Shown here: positions 1-11,826 of the stretch, piece after piece | Layout of the letters: every line of letters starts with the position of its first letter | Position numbering within the stretch: the stretch's first letter is position 1 | Translations under genes and position numbers: made by a program | Notes under the pieces: generated by a model | Seen by the model: only the letters and a program-made list of their open reading frames with translations | What the model was told of the DNA's origin: nothing | The model's database searches: none | NCBI GenBank assembly: GCA_963573305.1 | Contig: OY754330.1 | Coordinates: forward strand, 186,001-250,000 | Source: Pyrrhosoma nymphula | Lineage: Eukaryota > Arthropoda > Insecta > Odonata > Coenagrionidae | Reading direction: 5' to 3' | Length of the DNA: 64,000 bases

Positions 1-442
1 CGGAGGATAGCGAAGAGAACTAATTTTTTGGATAGGCATGGAGGTAATATCCGCACAAACTATCGAAGATATGGGTGTAAATGCCTACGGTGACTAAATT
101 AGAAAAAGGCTTTTAAATGAAAGAAATGGTATCCATGGTTACTTGAGATTGAACTGAGGATGTCGAATGGAACTTATTTTTTGGATAGGCATGGAGGTAA
201 TATCCGCAAAAATATCGAAGATATGGGTGTAAATGCCTACGGTGACTAAATTAGAAAAAGGCTTTTAAATGAAAGAAATGGTATACATGGTTACTTGAGA
301 TTGAACATAGGACAACGAGGGGGAACTTATTTTTTGGATAGGCACAACTGGAATAAGTGCTGTTACAGACTAGGTACTCAAGGTTTAGTCGTGTAATTTG
401 ATGTGCAGGAACAAGGTACATTTCTTAACCTACCCTGAAAGA
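1..442 (+). repeat. Block 0 (partial): B B B C
   Basis: The window opens inside a B1 unit (tail 1-37), followed by B2 38-190, B3 191-343 and C 344-442. It is a near copy of 4,427-4,868. Confidence 0.9.
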
Positions 443-1419
443 ATGGCGGTTATATCTGCATAAGATTCGAAAATATGTGGGTAATTGTTTCCGGTGCCAA
501 TATAATGAAAAGCTTCAAAATCAAATAAATGCAAAACTTCGACTCGAATGGGATAAAAAACCATCAGAAAATGTGTATACCATTGAGTTAATTAAATAGG
601 AACAGAAAAATATGCGAGAGAAGAAATATTTTTACTTACATTAACAAAAGAGTGTACGAGGCTAAAATTTAAGATTAGCATTATATTATAAAGTGCATTT
701 ACGGAAAACGTTTTTCATATAACGCGTCGAAACTTGCACTGATCCTCAACAGCATTAATCTACGCCTTCTGTGAAAGCATGGAGATAATATCCCCGAAAA
801 TTCCGAAAATATGTTGGTAAATGTTTCCGGTGACAATGTAATTAAAAGCTTCAAAATCAAAAAATTGCAAAACTCCGACTCGAATGGGATAAAAAACCAT
901 CGAAAACTGTGTATACCATTAAGTTTGATGCAAAGGTATAGAAAAATAAGCGAGAGAAAAAATATATTTAATTACATTAAAAAAAGAGTGTACGAGGCAA
1001 AAATTTCAGATTAGCATTATGTTAATAAGTGCATTTACGGAGAAAGTATTTCATATAACGCGTCGATACTTGCACTAAACCTTAAAAGCAATACTCTTCG
1101 CCTTTTCTGAAAAAATGGAGGTGATATCCGCATAACTGTCGAAGATATAGGTGTAAATGTCTACGGTGACTAAAGTAGCAAAGGGCTTCCAAATGAAAGA
1201 AATGGTATCCATGGATACTTGAGATTGAACGGAGGATGGCGAAGAGAACTAATTTTTTGGATAGGCATGGAGGTAATATCCGCACAAACTATCGAAGATA
1301 TGGGTGTAAATGCCTACGGTGACTAAATTAGAAAAAGGCTTTTAAATGAAAGAAATGGTATCCATGGTTACTTGAGATTGAACTGAGGATGTCGAAGGGA
1401 ACTTATTTTTTGGATAGGC

Positions 1420-1572
1420 ATGGAGGTAATATCCGCAAAACTATCGAAGATATGGGTGTAAATGCCTACGGTGAATAAATTAGAAAAAGCCTTTTAAATG
1501 AAAGAAATGGTATACATGGTTACTTGAGATTGAACAGAGGACAACGAAGGAGAACTTATTTTTTGGATAGGC
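1420..1572 (+). repeat. Reference B3 unit (153 bp)
   Basis: Third B copy, present in only 8 complete blocks (plus the partial left-edge block). It is B2-like but has 'ggtatacatggttac' and 'gaggacaacgaag' in place of the B2 variants. It is followed by the C form that starts 'acaactgg', while C after B2 normally starts 'ataactgg'. Blocks 22 and 23 (38,353 and 41,105) end with a B3-like tail and the 'acaactgg' C form although they have only two B units. Confidence 0.88.
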
Positions 1573-1671
1573 ACAACTGGAATAAGTGCTGTTACAGACT
1601 AGGTACTCAAGGTTTAGTCGTGTAATTTGATGTGCAGGAACAAGGTACATTTCTTAACCTACCCTGAAAGA
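1573..1671 (+). repeat. Reference C element (99 bp)
   Basis: C occurs once per block and always at the B-to-A0 junction. Its length is 98-99 bp in every copy measured. Recognisable parts are 'ggaataagtgctgttacag', 'gtcgtgtaatttgatg' and 'ccctgaaag'. From 'aataagtgc' to the next boundary motif it is 91 bases, the same as the corresponding tail of A. An ungapped comparison by eye gives about 49 of 91 identical positions. Confidence 0.9.
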
Positions 1672-2007
1672 ATGGCGGTTATATCTGCATAAGATTCGAA
1701 AATATGTGGGTAATTGTTTCCGGTGCCAATATAATGAAAAGATTCAAAATCAAATAAATGCAAAACTTCGACTCGAATGGGATAAAAAACCATCAGAAAA
1801 TGTGTATACCATTGAGTTAATTAAATAGGAACAGAAAAATATGCGAGAGAAGAAATATTTTTACTTACATTAACAAAAGAGTGTACGAGGCTAAAATTTA
1901 AGATTAGCATTATATTAATAAGTGCATTTACGGAAAACGTTTTTCATATAACGCGTCGAAACTTGCACTGATCCTCTACAGCATTACTCTACGCCTTCTG
2001 TGAAAGC
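1672..2007 (+). repeat. Reference A0 monomer (A variant that follows C)
   Basis: The A unit directly after each C element is a distinct subtype. It begins 'aatggcggttatatctgc' where other A units have 'catggaggtaatatcc'. It then reads 'atgtgggtaattg' and 'ggtgccaatataatg' instead of 'ggtgacaatgtaatt', and usually 'caaataaatgc', which puts a stop in the 67-codon frame. Such position-specific monomers are the classic mark of a higher-order repeat. A few A0 copies are hybrids with ordinary A units (11,827 and 53,191). Confidence 0.92.
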
Positions 2008-2901
2008 ATGGAGATAATATCCCCGAAAATTCCGAAAATATGTTGGAAAATGTTTCCGGTGACAATGTAATTAAAAGCTTCAAAATCAAAAAATTGCAAA
2101 AATCCGACTCGAATGGGATAAAAAACCATCGAAAACTGTGTATACCATTAAGTTTGATGCAAAGGTATAGAAAAATAAGCGAGAGAAAAAATATTTTTAA
2201 TTACATTAAAAAAAGAGTGTACGAGGCAAAAATTTCAGATTAGCATTATGTTAATAAGTGCATTTACGGAGAAAGTATTTCATATAACGCGTTGATACTT
2301 GCATTAAACCTTAAAAGCAATACTCTACGCCTTTTCTGAAAAAATGGAGGTGGTATCCGCATAACTGTCGAAGATATAGGTGTAAATGTCTACGGTGACT
2401 AAAGTATCAAAGGGCTTCCAAATGAAAAAAAATGATATCCATGGATACTTGAGATTGAACGGAGGATGGCGAAGAGAACTAATTTTTTGGATAGGCATGG
2501 AGGTAATATCCGCACAAACTATCGAAGATATGGGTGTGAATGCCTACGGTGACTAAATTAGAAAAAGGCTTTTAAATGAAAGAAATGGTATCCATGGTTA
2601 CTTGAGATTGAACTGAGGATGTCGAAGGGAACTTATTTTTTGGATAGCCATGGAGGTAATATCCGCAAAACTATCGAAGATATGGGTGTAAATGCCTACG
2701 GTGAATAAATTAGAAAAAGGCTTTTAAATGAAAGAAATGGTATACATGGTTACTTGAGATTGAACAGAGGACAACGAAGTGGAACTTATTTTTTGGATAG
2801 GCACAACTGGAATAAGTGCTGTTACAGAATAGGTACTCAAGGTTTAGTCGTGTAATTTGATGTGCAGGAACAAGGTACATTTCTTAACCTACCCTGAAAG
2901 A
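1672..2901 (+). repeat. Block 2: A2 B3 C (1,230 bp)
   Basis: A0 1,672, A 2,008, B1 2,344, B2 2,497, B3 2,650, C 2,803. The A0 has 'gaaaagattc', which destroys the usual AAGCTT site. B1 has 'gaaaaaaaatgatatcc', and B3 begins after 'gatagcc'. All these marks recur in block 6. Confidence 0.92.
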
Positions 2902-3639
2902 ATGGCGGTTATATCTGCATAAGATTCGAAAATATGTGGGTAATTGTTTCCGGTGCCAATATAATGAAAAGCTTCAAAATCAAATAAATGCAAAACTTCG
3001 ACTCGAATGGGATAATAAACTATCAGAAAATTTGTATACTATTGAGTTTAATAAATAGAAACAGAAAAATATGCGAGAGAAGAAATATTTTTACTTACAT
3101 TAACAAAAGAGTGTACGAGGCTAAAATTTAAGATTAGCATTATATTAATAAGTGCATTTACGGAAGAAGTATTTCATATAACGAGTCAATACTTGCACTA
3201 AACCTTATAAGCAATACTCTTCGCCTTGACTGAAGAAATGGAGGTGATATCCTTATAACTGTCGAAGATATGGGTGTAAATGTCTACGGGTACTAAATTA
3301 GCAAAGGGCTTCCAAATGAAAGAAATGGTATCCATGGATACTTGAGATTGAACGGAGGATGGCGAAGGGAACTAATTTTTTGGATAGGCATGTAGGTTAT
3401 ATCTGCATAACTATCGAAGATATGGCTGTAAATGCCTACGGTGACTAAATTAGAAAAAGGCTTTTAAATGAAAGAAATGGTATCCATGGTTACTTGAGAT
3501 TGAACAGAGGATGTCGAAGGGAACTTATTTTTTGGATAGGCATAACTGGAATAGTTCTGTTACAGACTAAGTACTCCAGGATTAGTCGTGTAATTTGATG
3601 TGCAGGAACAAGGTCTATTTCTTAACCTTCCCTGAAAGA
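2902..3639 (+). repeat. Block 3: A1 B2 C (738 bp)
   Basis: A 2,902, B1 3,238, B2 3,390, C 3,542. The only A joins an A0 head to an AL tail ('acttgcactaaacc'). So it is both first and last A of the block. The C belongs to the 'aagttctgttacag / ctccaggatt' type otherwise found in region iii and at the right end. Confidence 0.9.
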
Positions 3640-4868
3640 ATGGCGGTTATATCTGCATAAGATTCGAAAATATTTGGGTAATTGTTTCCGGTGCCAATAT
3701 AATGAAAAGCTTCAAAATCAAAAAAATGCAAAACTTCGACTCGAATGGGATAAAAAACCATCAGGAAATGTGTATACCATTAAGTAATTCAATAGGAACA
3801 GAAAAATATGCGAGAAAAGAAATATTTTTACTTACATAAACAAAAGAGTGTACGAGGCTAAAATTTAAGATTAGCATTATATTAATAAGTGCATTTACGG
3901 AGAAAGTATTTCATATAACGCTTCGAAACTTGCACTGTTCCTCAACAGCATTACTCTACGCCTTTTTTGAAAACATGGAGGTAATATCCCTAATAATTAT
4001 GAAAATATGTTGGTAATTGTTTCCGGTGACAATGTAATTAAAAGCTTCAAAATCAAAAAATTGCAGAAATCCGACTCGATTGGGATAAAAAAACCATCAA
4101 AAACTTTGTACACCATTGAGTTTGATGCAAAGGAACCGAAAATTCTGCGAGAGAAGAAATATTTTTACGTACATTAACAAAAGAGTGTACGAGGCAAAAA
4201 TTTCAGATTAGCATTATGTTAATTAGTGCATTTACGGAGAAAGTATTTCATATAACGCGTCGATACTTGCACTAAACCTTAAAAGTAATACTCTACGCCT
4301 TTTCTGAAAAAATGGAGGTAATATTCGAATAACTGTCGAAGATATGGGTGTAAATGTCTACGGTGACTAAAGTAGCAAAGGGCTTCCAAATGAAAGAAAT
4401 GGTATCCATGGATACTTGAGATTGAACGGAGGATGGCGAAGAGAACTAATTTTTTGGATAGGCATGGAGGTAATATCCGCACAAACTATCGAAGATATGG
4501 GTGTAAATGCCTACGGTGACTAAATTAGAAAAAGGCTTTTAAATGAAAGAAATGGTATCCATGGTTACTTGAGATTGAACTGAGGATGTCGAATGGAACT
4601 TATTTTTTGGATAGGCATGGAGGTAATATCCGCAAAACTATCGAAGATATGGGTGTAAATGCCTACGGTGACTAAATTAGAAAAAGGCTTTTAAATGAAA
4701 GAAATGGTATACATGGTTACTTGAGATTGAACATAGGACAACGAAGGGGAACTTATTTTTTGGATAGGCACAACTGGAATAAGTGCTGTTACAGACTAGG
4801 TACTCAAGGTTTAGTCGTGTAATTTGATGTGCAGGAACAAGGTACATTTCTTAACCTACCCTGAAAGA
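3640..4868 (+). repeat. Block 4: A2 B3 C (1,229 bp)
   Basis: A0 3,640, A 3,975, B1 4,312, B2 4,464, B3 4,617, C 4,770. The second A has 'ctcgattgggataaaaaaac' (one extra base, so the frame is broken) and 'aaggaaccgaaaattctg'. These marks recur at 20,483, 25,382, 32,029 and 36,187. Confidence 0.92.
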
Positions 4869-6097
4869 ATGGCGGTTATATCTGCATAAGATTCGAAAAT
4901 ATGTGGGTAATTGTTTCCGGTGCCAATATAATGAAAAGCTTCAAAATCAAATAAATGCAAAACTTCGACTCGAATGGGATAAAAAACCATCAGAAAATGT
5001 GTATACCATTGAGTTAATTAAATAGGAACAGAAAAATATGCGAGAGAAGAAATATTTTTACTTACATTAACAAAAGAGTGTACGAGGCTAAAATTTAAGA
5101 TTAGCATTATATTATAAAGTGCATTTACGGAAAACGTTTTTCATATAACGCGTCGAAACTTGCACTGATCCTCAACAGCATTAATCTACGCCTTCTGTGA
5201 AAGCATGGAGATAATATCCCCGAAAATTCCGAAAATATGTTGGTAAATGTTTCCGGTGACAATGTAATTAAAAGCTTCAAAATCAAAAAATTGCAAAACT
5301 CCGACTCGAATGGGATAAAAAACCATCGAAAACTGTGTATACCATTAAGTTTGATGCAAAGGTATAGAAAAATAAGCGAGAGAAAAAATATATTTAATTA
5401 CATTAAAAAAAGAGTGTACGAGGCAAAAATTTCAGATTAGCATTATGTTAATAAGTGCATTTACGGAGAAAGTATTTCATATAACGCGTCGATACTTGCA
5501 CTAAACCTTAAAAGCAATACTCTTCGCCTTTTCTGAAAAAATGGAGGTGATATCCGCATAACTGTCGAAGATATAGGTGTAAATGTCTACGGTGACTAAA
5601 GTAGCAAAGGGCTTCCAAATGAAAGAAATGGTATCCATGGATACTTGAGATTGAACGGAGGATGGCGAAGAGAACTAATTTTTTGGATAGGCATGGAGGT
5701 AATATCCGCACAAACTATCGAAGATATGGGTGTAAATGCCTACGGTGACTAAATTAGAAAAAGGCTTTTAAATGAAAGAAATGGTATCCATGGTTACTTG
5801 AGATTGAACTGAGGATGTCGAAGGGAACTTATTTTTTGGATAGGCATGGAGGTAATATCCGCAAAACTATCGAAGATATGGGTGTAAATGCCTACGGTGA
5901 ATAAATTAGAAAAAGCCTTTTAAATGAAAGAAATGGTATACATGGTTACTTGAGATTGAACAGAGGACAACGAAGGAGAACTTATTTTTTGGATAGGCAC
6001 AACTGGAATAAGTGCTGTTACAGACTAGGTACTCAAGGTTTAGTCGTGTAATTTGATGTGCAGGAACAAGGTACATTTCTTAACCTACCCTGAAAGA
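4869..6097 (+). repeat. Block 5: A2 B3 C (1,229 bp)
   Basis: A0 4,869, A 5,205, B1 5,541, B2 5,693, B3 5,846, C 5,999. It matches block 1 at an offset of 4,426 with very few differences. Confidence 0.92.
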
Positions 6098-7327
6098 ATG
6101 GCGGTTATATCTGCATAAGATTCGAAAATATGTGGGTAATTGTTTCCGGTGCCAATATAATGAAAAGATTCAAAATCAAATAAATGCAAAACTTCGACTC
6201 GAATGGGATAAAAAACCATCAGAAAATGTGTATACCATTGAGTTAATTAAATAGGAACAGAAAAATATGCGAGAGAAGAAATATTTTTACTTACATTAAC
6301 AAAAGAGTGTACGAGGCTAAAATTTAAGATTAGCATTATATTAATAAGTGCATTTACGGAAAAAGTTTTTCATATAACGCGTCGAAACTTGCACTGATCC
6401 TCTACAGCATTACTCTACGCCTTCTGTGAAAGCATGGAGATAATATCCCCGAAAATTCCGAAAATATGTTGGAAAATGTTTCCGGTGACAATGTAATTAA
6501 AAGCTTCAAAATCAAAAAATTGCAAAAATCCGACTCGAATGGGATAAAAAACCATCGAAAACTGTGTATACCATTAAGTTTGATGCAAAGGTATAGAAAA
6601 ATAAGCGAGAGAAAAAATATTTTTAATTACATTAAAAAAAGAGTGTACGAGGCAAAAATTTCAGATTAGCATTATGTTAATAAGTGCATTTACGGAGAAA
6701 GTATTTCATATAACGCGTTGATACTTGCATTAAACCTTAAAAGCAATACTCTACGCCTTTTCTGAAAAAATGGAGGTGGTATCCGCATAACTGTCGAAGA
6801 TATAGGTGTAAATGTCTACGGTGACTAAAGTATCAAAGGGCTTCCAAATGAAAAAAAATGATATCCATGGATACTTGAGATTGAACGGAGGATGGCGAAG
6901 AGAACTAATTTTTTGGATAGGCATGGAGGTAATATCCGCACAAACTATCGAAGATATGGGTGTGAATGCCTACGGTGACTAAATTAGAAAAAGGCTTTTA
7001 AATGAAAGAAATGGTATCCATGGTTACTTGAGATTGAACTGAGGATGTCGAAGGGAACTTATTTTTTGGATAGCCATGGAGGTAATATCCGCAAAACTAT
7101 CGAAGATATGGGTGTAAATGCCTACGGTGAATAAATTAGAAAAAGGCTTTTAAATGAAAGAAATGGTATACATGGTTACTTGAGATTGAACAGAGGACAA
7201 CGAAGTGGAACTTATTTTTTGGATAGGCACAACTGGAATAAGTGCTGTTACAGAATAGGTACTCAAGGTTTAGTCGTGTAATTTGATGTGCAGGAACAAG
7301 GTACATTTCTTAACCTACCCTGAAAGA
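6098..7327 (+). repeat. Block 6: A2 B3 C (1,230 bp)
   Basis: A0 6,098, A 6,434, B1 6,770, B2 6,923, B3 7,076, C 7,229. It is a near copy of block 2 and also the counterpart of block 24 (41,356), with the same A0 'gaaaagattc' variant. Confidence 0.92.
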
Positions 7328-8670
7328 ATGGCGGTTATATCTGCATAAGATTCGAAAATATGTGGGTAATTGTTTCCGGTGCCAATATAATGAAAAGCTT
7401 CAAAATCAAATAAATGCAAAACTTCGACTCGAATGGGATAATAAACTATCAGAAAATTTGTATACTATTGAGTTTAATAAATAGAAACAGAAAAATATGC
7501 GAGAGAAGAAATATTTTTACTTACATTAACAAAAGAGTGTACGAGGCAAAAATTTCAGATTAGCATTATGTTAATAAGTGCATTTACGGAGAAAGTATTT
7601 CATATGACGCGTCGAAACTTGCACTGATCTTCAACAGCATTACTCTACGCTTTCTGTGAAAGCATGGAAGTAATATCTCCAAAACATCTGAAAATATGTT
7701 GGTAAATGTTTCCGGTGACAATGTAATTAAAAGCTTCAAAATCAAAAAATTGCAAAAATCCGACTCGAATGGGATAAAAAACCATCGAAAACTGTGTATA
7801 CCATTAAGTTTGAAGCAAAGGTATAGAAAAAAAAGCGAGAGAAGAAATATTTTTACTTACATTAAAAAAAGAGTGTACGAGGCTAAAATTTCAGATTAGC
7901 ATTATGTTAATAAGTGCATTTACGGAGAAAGTATTTCATATAACGCTTCGAAACTTGCACTGTTCCTCAACAGCATTACTCTACGCTCTCTGTGAAAGCA
8001 TGGAGGTAATATCCCCGAAAATTACGAAAATATGTTGGTATATGTTTCCGGTGACAATGTAATTAAAAGCTTAAAAAGCAAAAAATTGCAAAAATCCGAC
8101 TCAAATGGGATAAAAAACCATCAAAAACTGTGTACATCATTGAGATTGACGAAAAGGAACAGAAAATTCTGAGAGAGAAGAAATATTTTTACTTACATTA
8201 ACAAAAGAGTGTACGAGGCTTAAAATTCAGATTAGCATTATGTTAATAAGTGCATTTACGGAGAAAGTATTTCATATGACGCTTCGAAACTTGCACTGTT
8301 GCTCAACAGCATTACTCTACGCCTTTTTTGAAAACATGAAGGTAATATCCCCAATAATTATGAAAATATGTTGGTAATTGTTTCCGGTGACAATGTAATT
8401 AAAAGCTTCAAAATCAAAAATTTGCAAAAATAAGACTCGAATGGCATAAAAAACCATCGAAAACTGTGTAACTCATTAGGTTTGATCAAAGGTATAGAAA
8501 AATAAGCGAGAGAAGAAATGTTTTTACTTACATTAACAAAAGAGTGTATGAGGCAAAAATTTCAGATTATCATTATGTTAATAAGTGCATTTACGGAGAC
8601 AGTATTTCATATAACGCGTCGATACTTGCACTAAACCTTAAAAGCAATACTCTACGCCTCTTTTGAAAAA

Positions 8671-8822
8671 ATGGAGGTGATATCCGCATAACTGTCGAAG
8701 ATATGGGTGTAAATGTCTACGGTGACTGAATTAGCAAAGGGCTTCCAAATGAAAGAAATGGTATCCATGGATACTTGAGATTGAACGGAGGATGGCGAAG
8801 AGAACTAATTTTTTGGATAGGC
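8671..8822 (+). repeat. Reference B1 unit (152 bp)
   Basis: First B copy of a block, always following the last A. It is marked by 'ataactgtcgaagatatggg', 'tgtctacggtgact', 'gcaaagggcttccaaatg', a perfect 14-bp palindrome at 8,761-8,774, and 'ggaggatggcgaag'. Its first 90 bases or so can be aligned with the start of A: 'atggaggt-atatcc', then 'gatatg..ggt-a-tgt-t-cggtgac'. B therefore looks like a shortened, diverged A head. It carries a minus-strand open frame of 67 codons in some copies, which I treat as chance. Confidence 0.93.
8761..8774. other. Perfect 14-bp palindrome in B1
   Basis: The sequence gtatccatggatac equals its own reverse complement and recurs in most B1 units (for example 1,205-1,218). 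In B2 it is reduced to gtatccatggttac and in B3 to gtatacatggttac. It may act as a protein site or merely be a chance palindrome preserved by homogenisation. No function can be read from the sequence alone. Confidence 0.85.
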
Positions 8823-8974
8823 ATGGAGGTAATATCTGCATAACTATCGAAGATATGGGTGTAAATGCCTACGGTGACTAAATTAGAAAAAGGCTTTTAA
8901 ATGAAAGAAATGGTATCCATGGTTACTTGAGATTGAACAGAGGATGTCGAAGGGAACTTATTTTTTGGATAGGC
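8823..8974 (+). repeat. Reference B2 unit (152 bp)
   Basis: Second B copy. It differs from B1 in a consistent set of places: 'ctatcgaagatatggg', 'tgcctacggtgact', 'gaaaaaggcttttaaatg', 'atggttacttgag' (which breaks the B1 palindrome by one pair) and usually 'cagaggatgtcgaag'. It ends 'ttttttggataggc' directly before C or B3. Confidence 0.92.
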
Positions 8975-9073
8975 ATAACTGGAATAAGTGCTGTTACAGA
9001 CTAAGTACTCAAGGTTTTGTCGTGTAATTTGATGTGCAGGAACAAGGTATATTTCTTAACCTTCCCTGAAAGA

Positions 9074-11826
9074 ATGGCGGTTATATCTGCATAAGATTCG
9101 AAAATATGTGGGTAATTGTTTCCGGTGCCAATATAATGAAAAGCTTCAAAATCAAATACATGCAAAACTTCGACTCGAATGGGATAAAAAACTATCAGAA
9201 AATTTGTATACCATTGAGTTTAATAAACAGAAACAGAAAAATATGCGAGAGAAGAAATATTTTTACTTACATTAAAAAAAGAGTGTACGAGGCTAAAATT
9301 TCAGATTAGCATTATGTTAATAAGTGCATTTACGGAGAAAGTATTTCATATGACGCGTCGAAACTTGCACTGATCCTCAACAGCATTACTCTACGCCTTC
9401 TGTGAAAGCATGGAAGTAATATCTCCAAAACTTCTGAAAATATGTTGGTAAATGTTTCCGGTGACAATGTAATTAAAAGCTTCAAAATCAAAAAATTGCA
9501 AAAATCCGACTCGAATGGGATAAAAAACCATCGAAAACTGTGTATACCATTAAGTTTGAAGCAAAGGTATAGAAAAATAAGCGAGAGAAGAAATATATTT
9601 TTACTTACATTAAAAAAAGAGTGTACGAGGCTAAAATTTCAGATTAGCATTATGTTAATAAGTGCATTTACGGAGAAAGTATTTCATATAACGCTTCGAT
9701 ACTTGCACTGTTCCTCAACAGCATTACTTTAAGCTCTCTGTGAAAGCATGGAGGTAATATCCCCGAAAATTACGAAAATATGTTGATAATTGTTTCCGGT
9801 GACAATGTAATTAAAAGCTTAAAAAGCAAAAAATTGCAAAACTCCGACTCAAATGGGATAAAAAACCATCAAAAACTGTGTATACCATTGAGTTTGATGC
9901 AAAGGAACAGAAAATTCTGCGAGAGAAGAAATATTTTTACTTACATTAACCAAAGAGTGTACGAGACTAAAATTTCAGATTAGCATTATGTTAATAAGTG
10001 CATTTACGGAGTAAGTATTTCATATGACGCTTCGAAACTTGCACTGTTCCTCATTAGCATTACTTTACGCCTTCTGTGAAAACATGGAGGTAATATCACT
10101 AATAATTATGAAAATATGTTGGTAATTGTTTCCGCTGACAATGTCATTAAAAGCTTCAAAATCAAAAAATTGAAAAAATCCGACTCGAATGGAATAAAAA
10201 ACCATCAGAAAATGTGTATACCATTGAGTTAAATAAAAAGGAACAGAAAAATATGCGAGAGAAGAAATATTTTTACTTACATTAACAAAAGAGTGTACGA
10301 GGCTAAAATTTCAGATTAGCATTATGTTAATAGGTGCATTTACGGAGAAAGTATTTCATATGACGATTAGAAACTTGCACTGTTCATTAACAGCATTACT
10401 CTACGCCTTCTCTGAAAACATGGAGGTAATATCCCCATTAATTATGAAACTATGTTGGTAATTGTTTCCGGTGACAATGTAATTAAAAGCTTCAAAATCA
10501 AAAAATTGCAAAAATCCGACTCGAATGGAATAAAAAACCATCAGAAAATGTGTATAGCATTGAGATTTATGTAAAGAAACAGAAAATTCTGCGAGAGAAG
10601 TAATATTTTTACTTACATTAACAAAAGAGTGTACGAGGCTAAAATTTCAGATTAGCATTATGTTAATAGGTGCATTTACGGAGAAAGTATTTCATATGAC
10701 GCTTCGAAACTTGCACTGTTCCTCAACAGCATTACTCTACGCCTTCTGTGAAAACAAGGAGGTAATATCCCCATTAATTATGAAACTATGTTGGTAATTG
10801 TTTCCGGTGACAATGTAATTAAAAGCTTAAAAATCAAAAATTGCAGAAATCCGACTCGAATGGAATAAAAAACCATCAGAAAATGTGTATAGCATTGCGT
10901 TTTATGTAAAGGAACAGAAAATTCTGCGAGAAAAGTAATATTTTTACTTACATTAACAAAAGAGTGTACGAGGCTAAAATTTCAGATTAGCATTATGTTA
11001 ATAGGTGCATTTACGGAGAAAGTATTTCATATGACGCTTCGAAACTTGCACTGTTCCTCAACAGCATTACTCTACGCCTTCTGTGAAAACAAGGAGGTAA
11101 TATCCCCATTAATTATGAAACTATGTTGGTAATTGTTTCCGGTGACAATGTAATTAAAAGCTTAAAAATCAAAAATTGCAGAAATCCGACTCGAATGGGA
11201 TAAAAAACCATCAGAAACTGTGTACACCATTGCGTTTGACGAAAAGGAACAGAAAATTCTGCGAGAGAAGAAATATTTTTCTTACATTAACAAAAGAGTG
11301 TACGACGCAAAAATTCAGATTAGCATTATGTTAATAAGTGCATTTACGGAAAAAGTATTTCATATAACGCGTCGATACTTGCACTGAACCTCAAAAGCAA
11401 TACTCTACGCCTTCTCTAAAAATCTGGAGGTGATATCCGCATAACTGTCGAAGATATGGGTGTAAATGTCTACGGTGACTAAATTAGCAAAGGGCTTTCA
11501 AATGAAAGAAATGGTATCCATGGATACTTGAGATTGAACGGAGGATGGCGAAGGGAACAAATTTTTTGGATAGGCATGGAGGTAATATCCGCATAACTAT
11601 CGAAGATATGGGTGTAAATGCCTACGGTGACTAAATTAGAAAAAGGCTTTTAAATGAAAGAAATGGTATCCATGGTTACTTGAGATTGAACAGAGGATGG
11701 CGAAGGGAACTTATTTTTTGGATAGGCATAACTGGAATAAGTGCTGTTACAGACTAAGTACTCAAGGTTTAGTCGTGTAATTTGATGCGCAGGAACATGG
11801 TATATTTCTTAACCTACCCTGAAAGA
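9074..11826 (+). repeat. Block 8: A7 B2 C (2,753 bp)
   Basis: A at 9,074 (A0), 9,410, 9,748, 10,084, 10,420, 10,756 and 11,091; B1 11,424, B2 11,576, C 11,728. The A0 has 'caaatacatgc', so its frame is open, unlike most A0. The A at 9,410 is 338 bp because of a 2-base insertion ('gaaatatatttttac'). B1 begins 'aatctggaggt'. Confidence 0.92.

Larger units (their letters stand above)
443..1671 (+). repeat. Block 1: A2 B3 C (1,229 bp)
   Basis: A0 443, A 779, B1 1,115, B2 1,267, B3 1,420, C 1,573. The A0 has 'attataaagtgc' instead of 'attaataagtgc', a mark shared with block 5. The second A keeps an open frame (811-1,014). Confidence 0.92.
1..7544 (+). repeat. Segmental repeat, period 4,426 bp (1-3,118 and 4,427-7,544)
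   Basis: Blocks 0, 1, 2 and most of the A0 of block 3 recur as the B-B-C end of block 4, then blocks 5, 6 and the A0 of block 7. Private variants such as 'gatagccatgg', 'attataaagtgc' and 'gaaaaaaaatg' are shared. Similarity drops at about 3,118/7,544, where the two A0 tails differ ('ctaaaatttaag' against 'caaaaatttcag'). Confidence 0.88.
7328..9073 (+). repeat. Block 7: A4 B2 C (1,746 bp)
   Basis: A0 7,328, A 7,664, 8,000 and 8,336, B1 8,671, B2 8,823, C 8,975. The A0 has 'gggataataaactatcag'. The last A has 'catgaaggtaatatcc' and 'aaaaataagactcgaatggc'. All recur in blocks 23 and 25. Confidence 0.92.
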
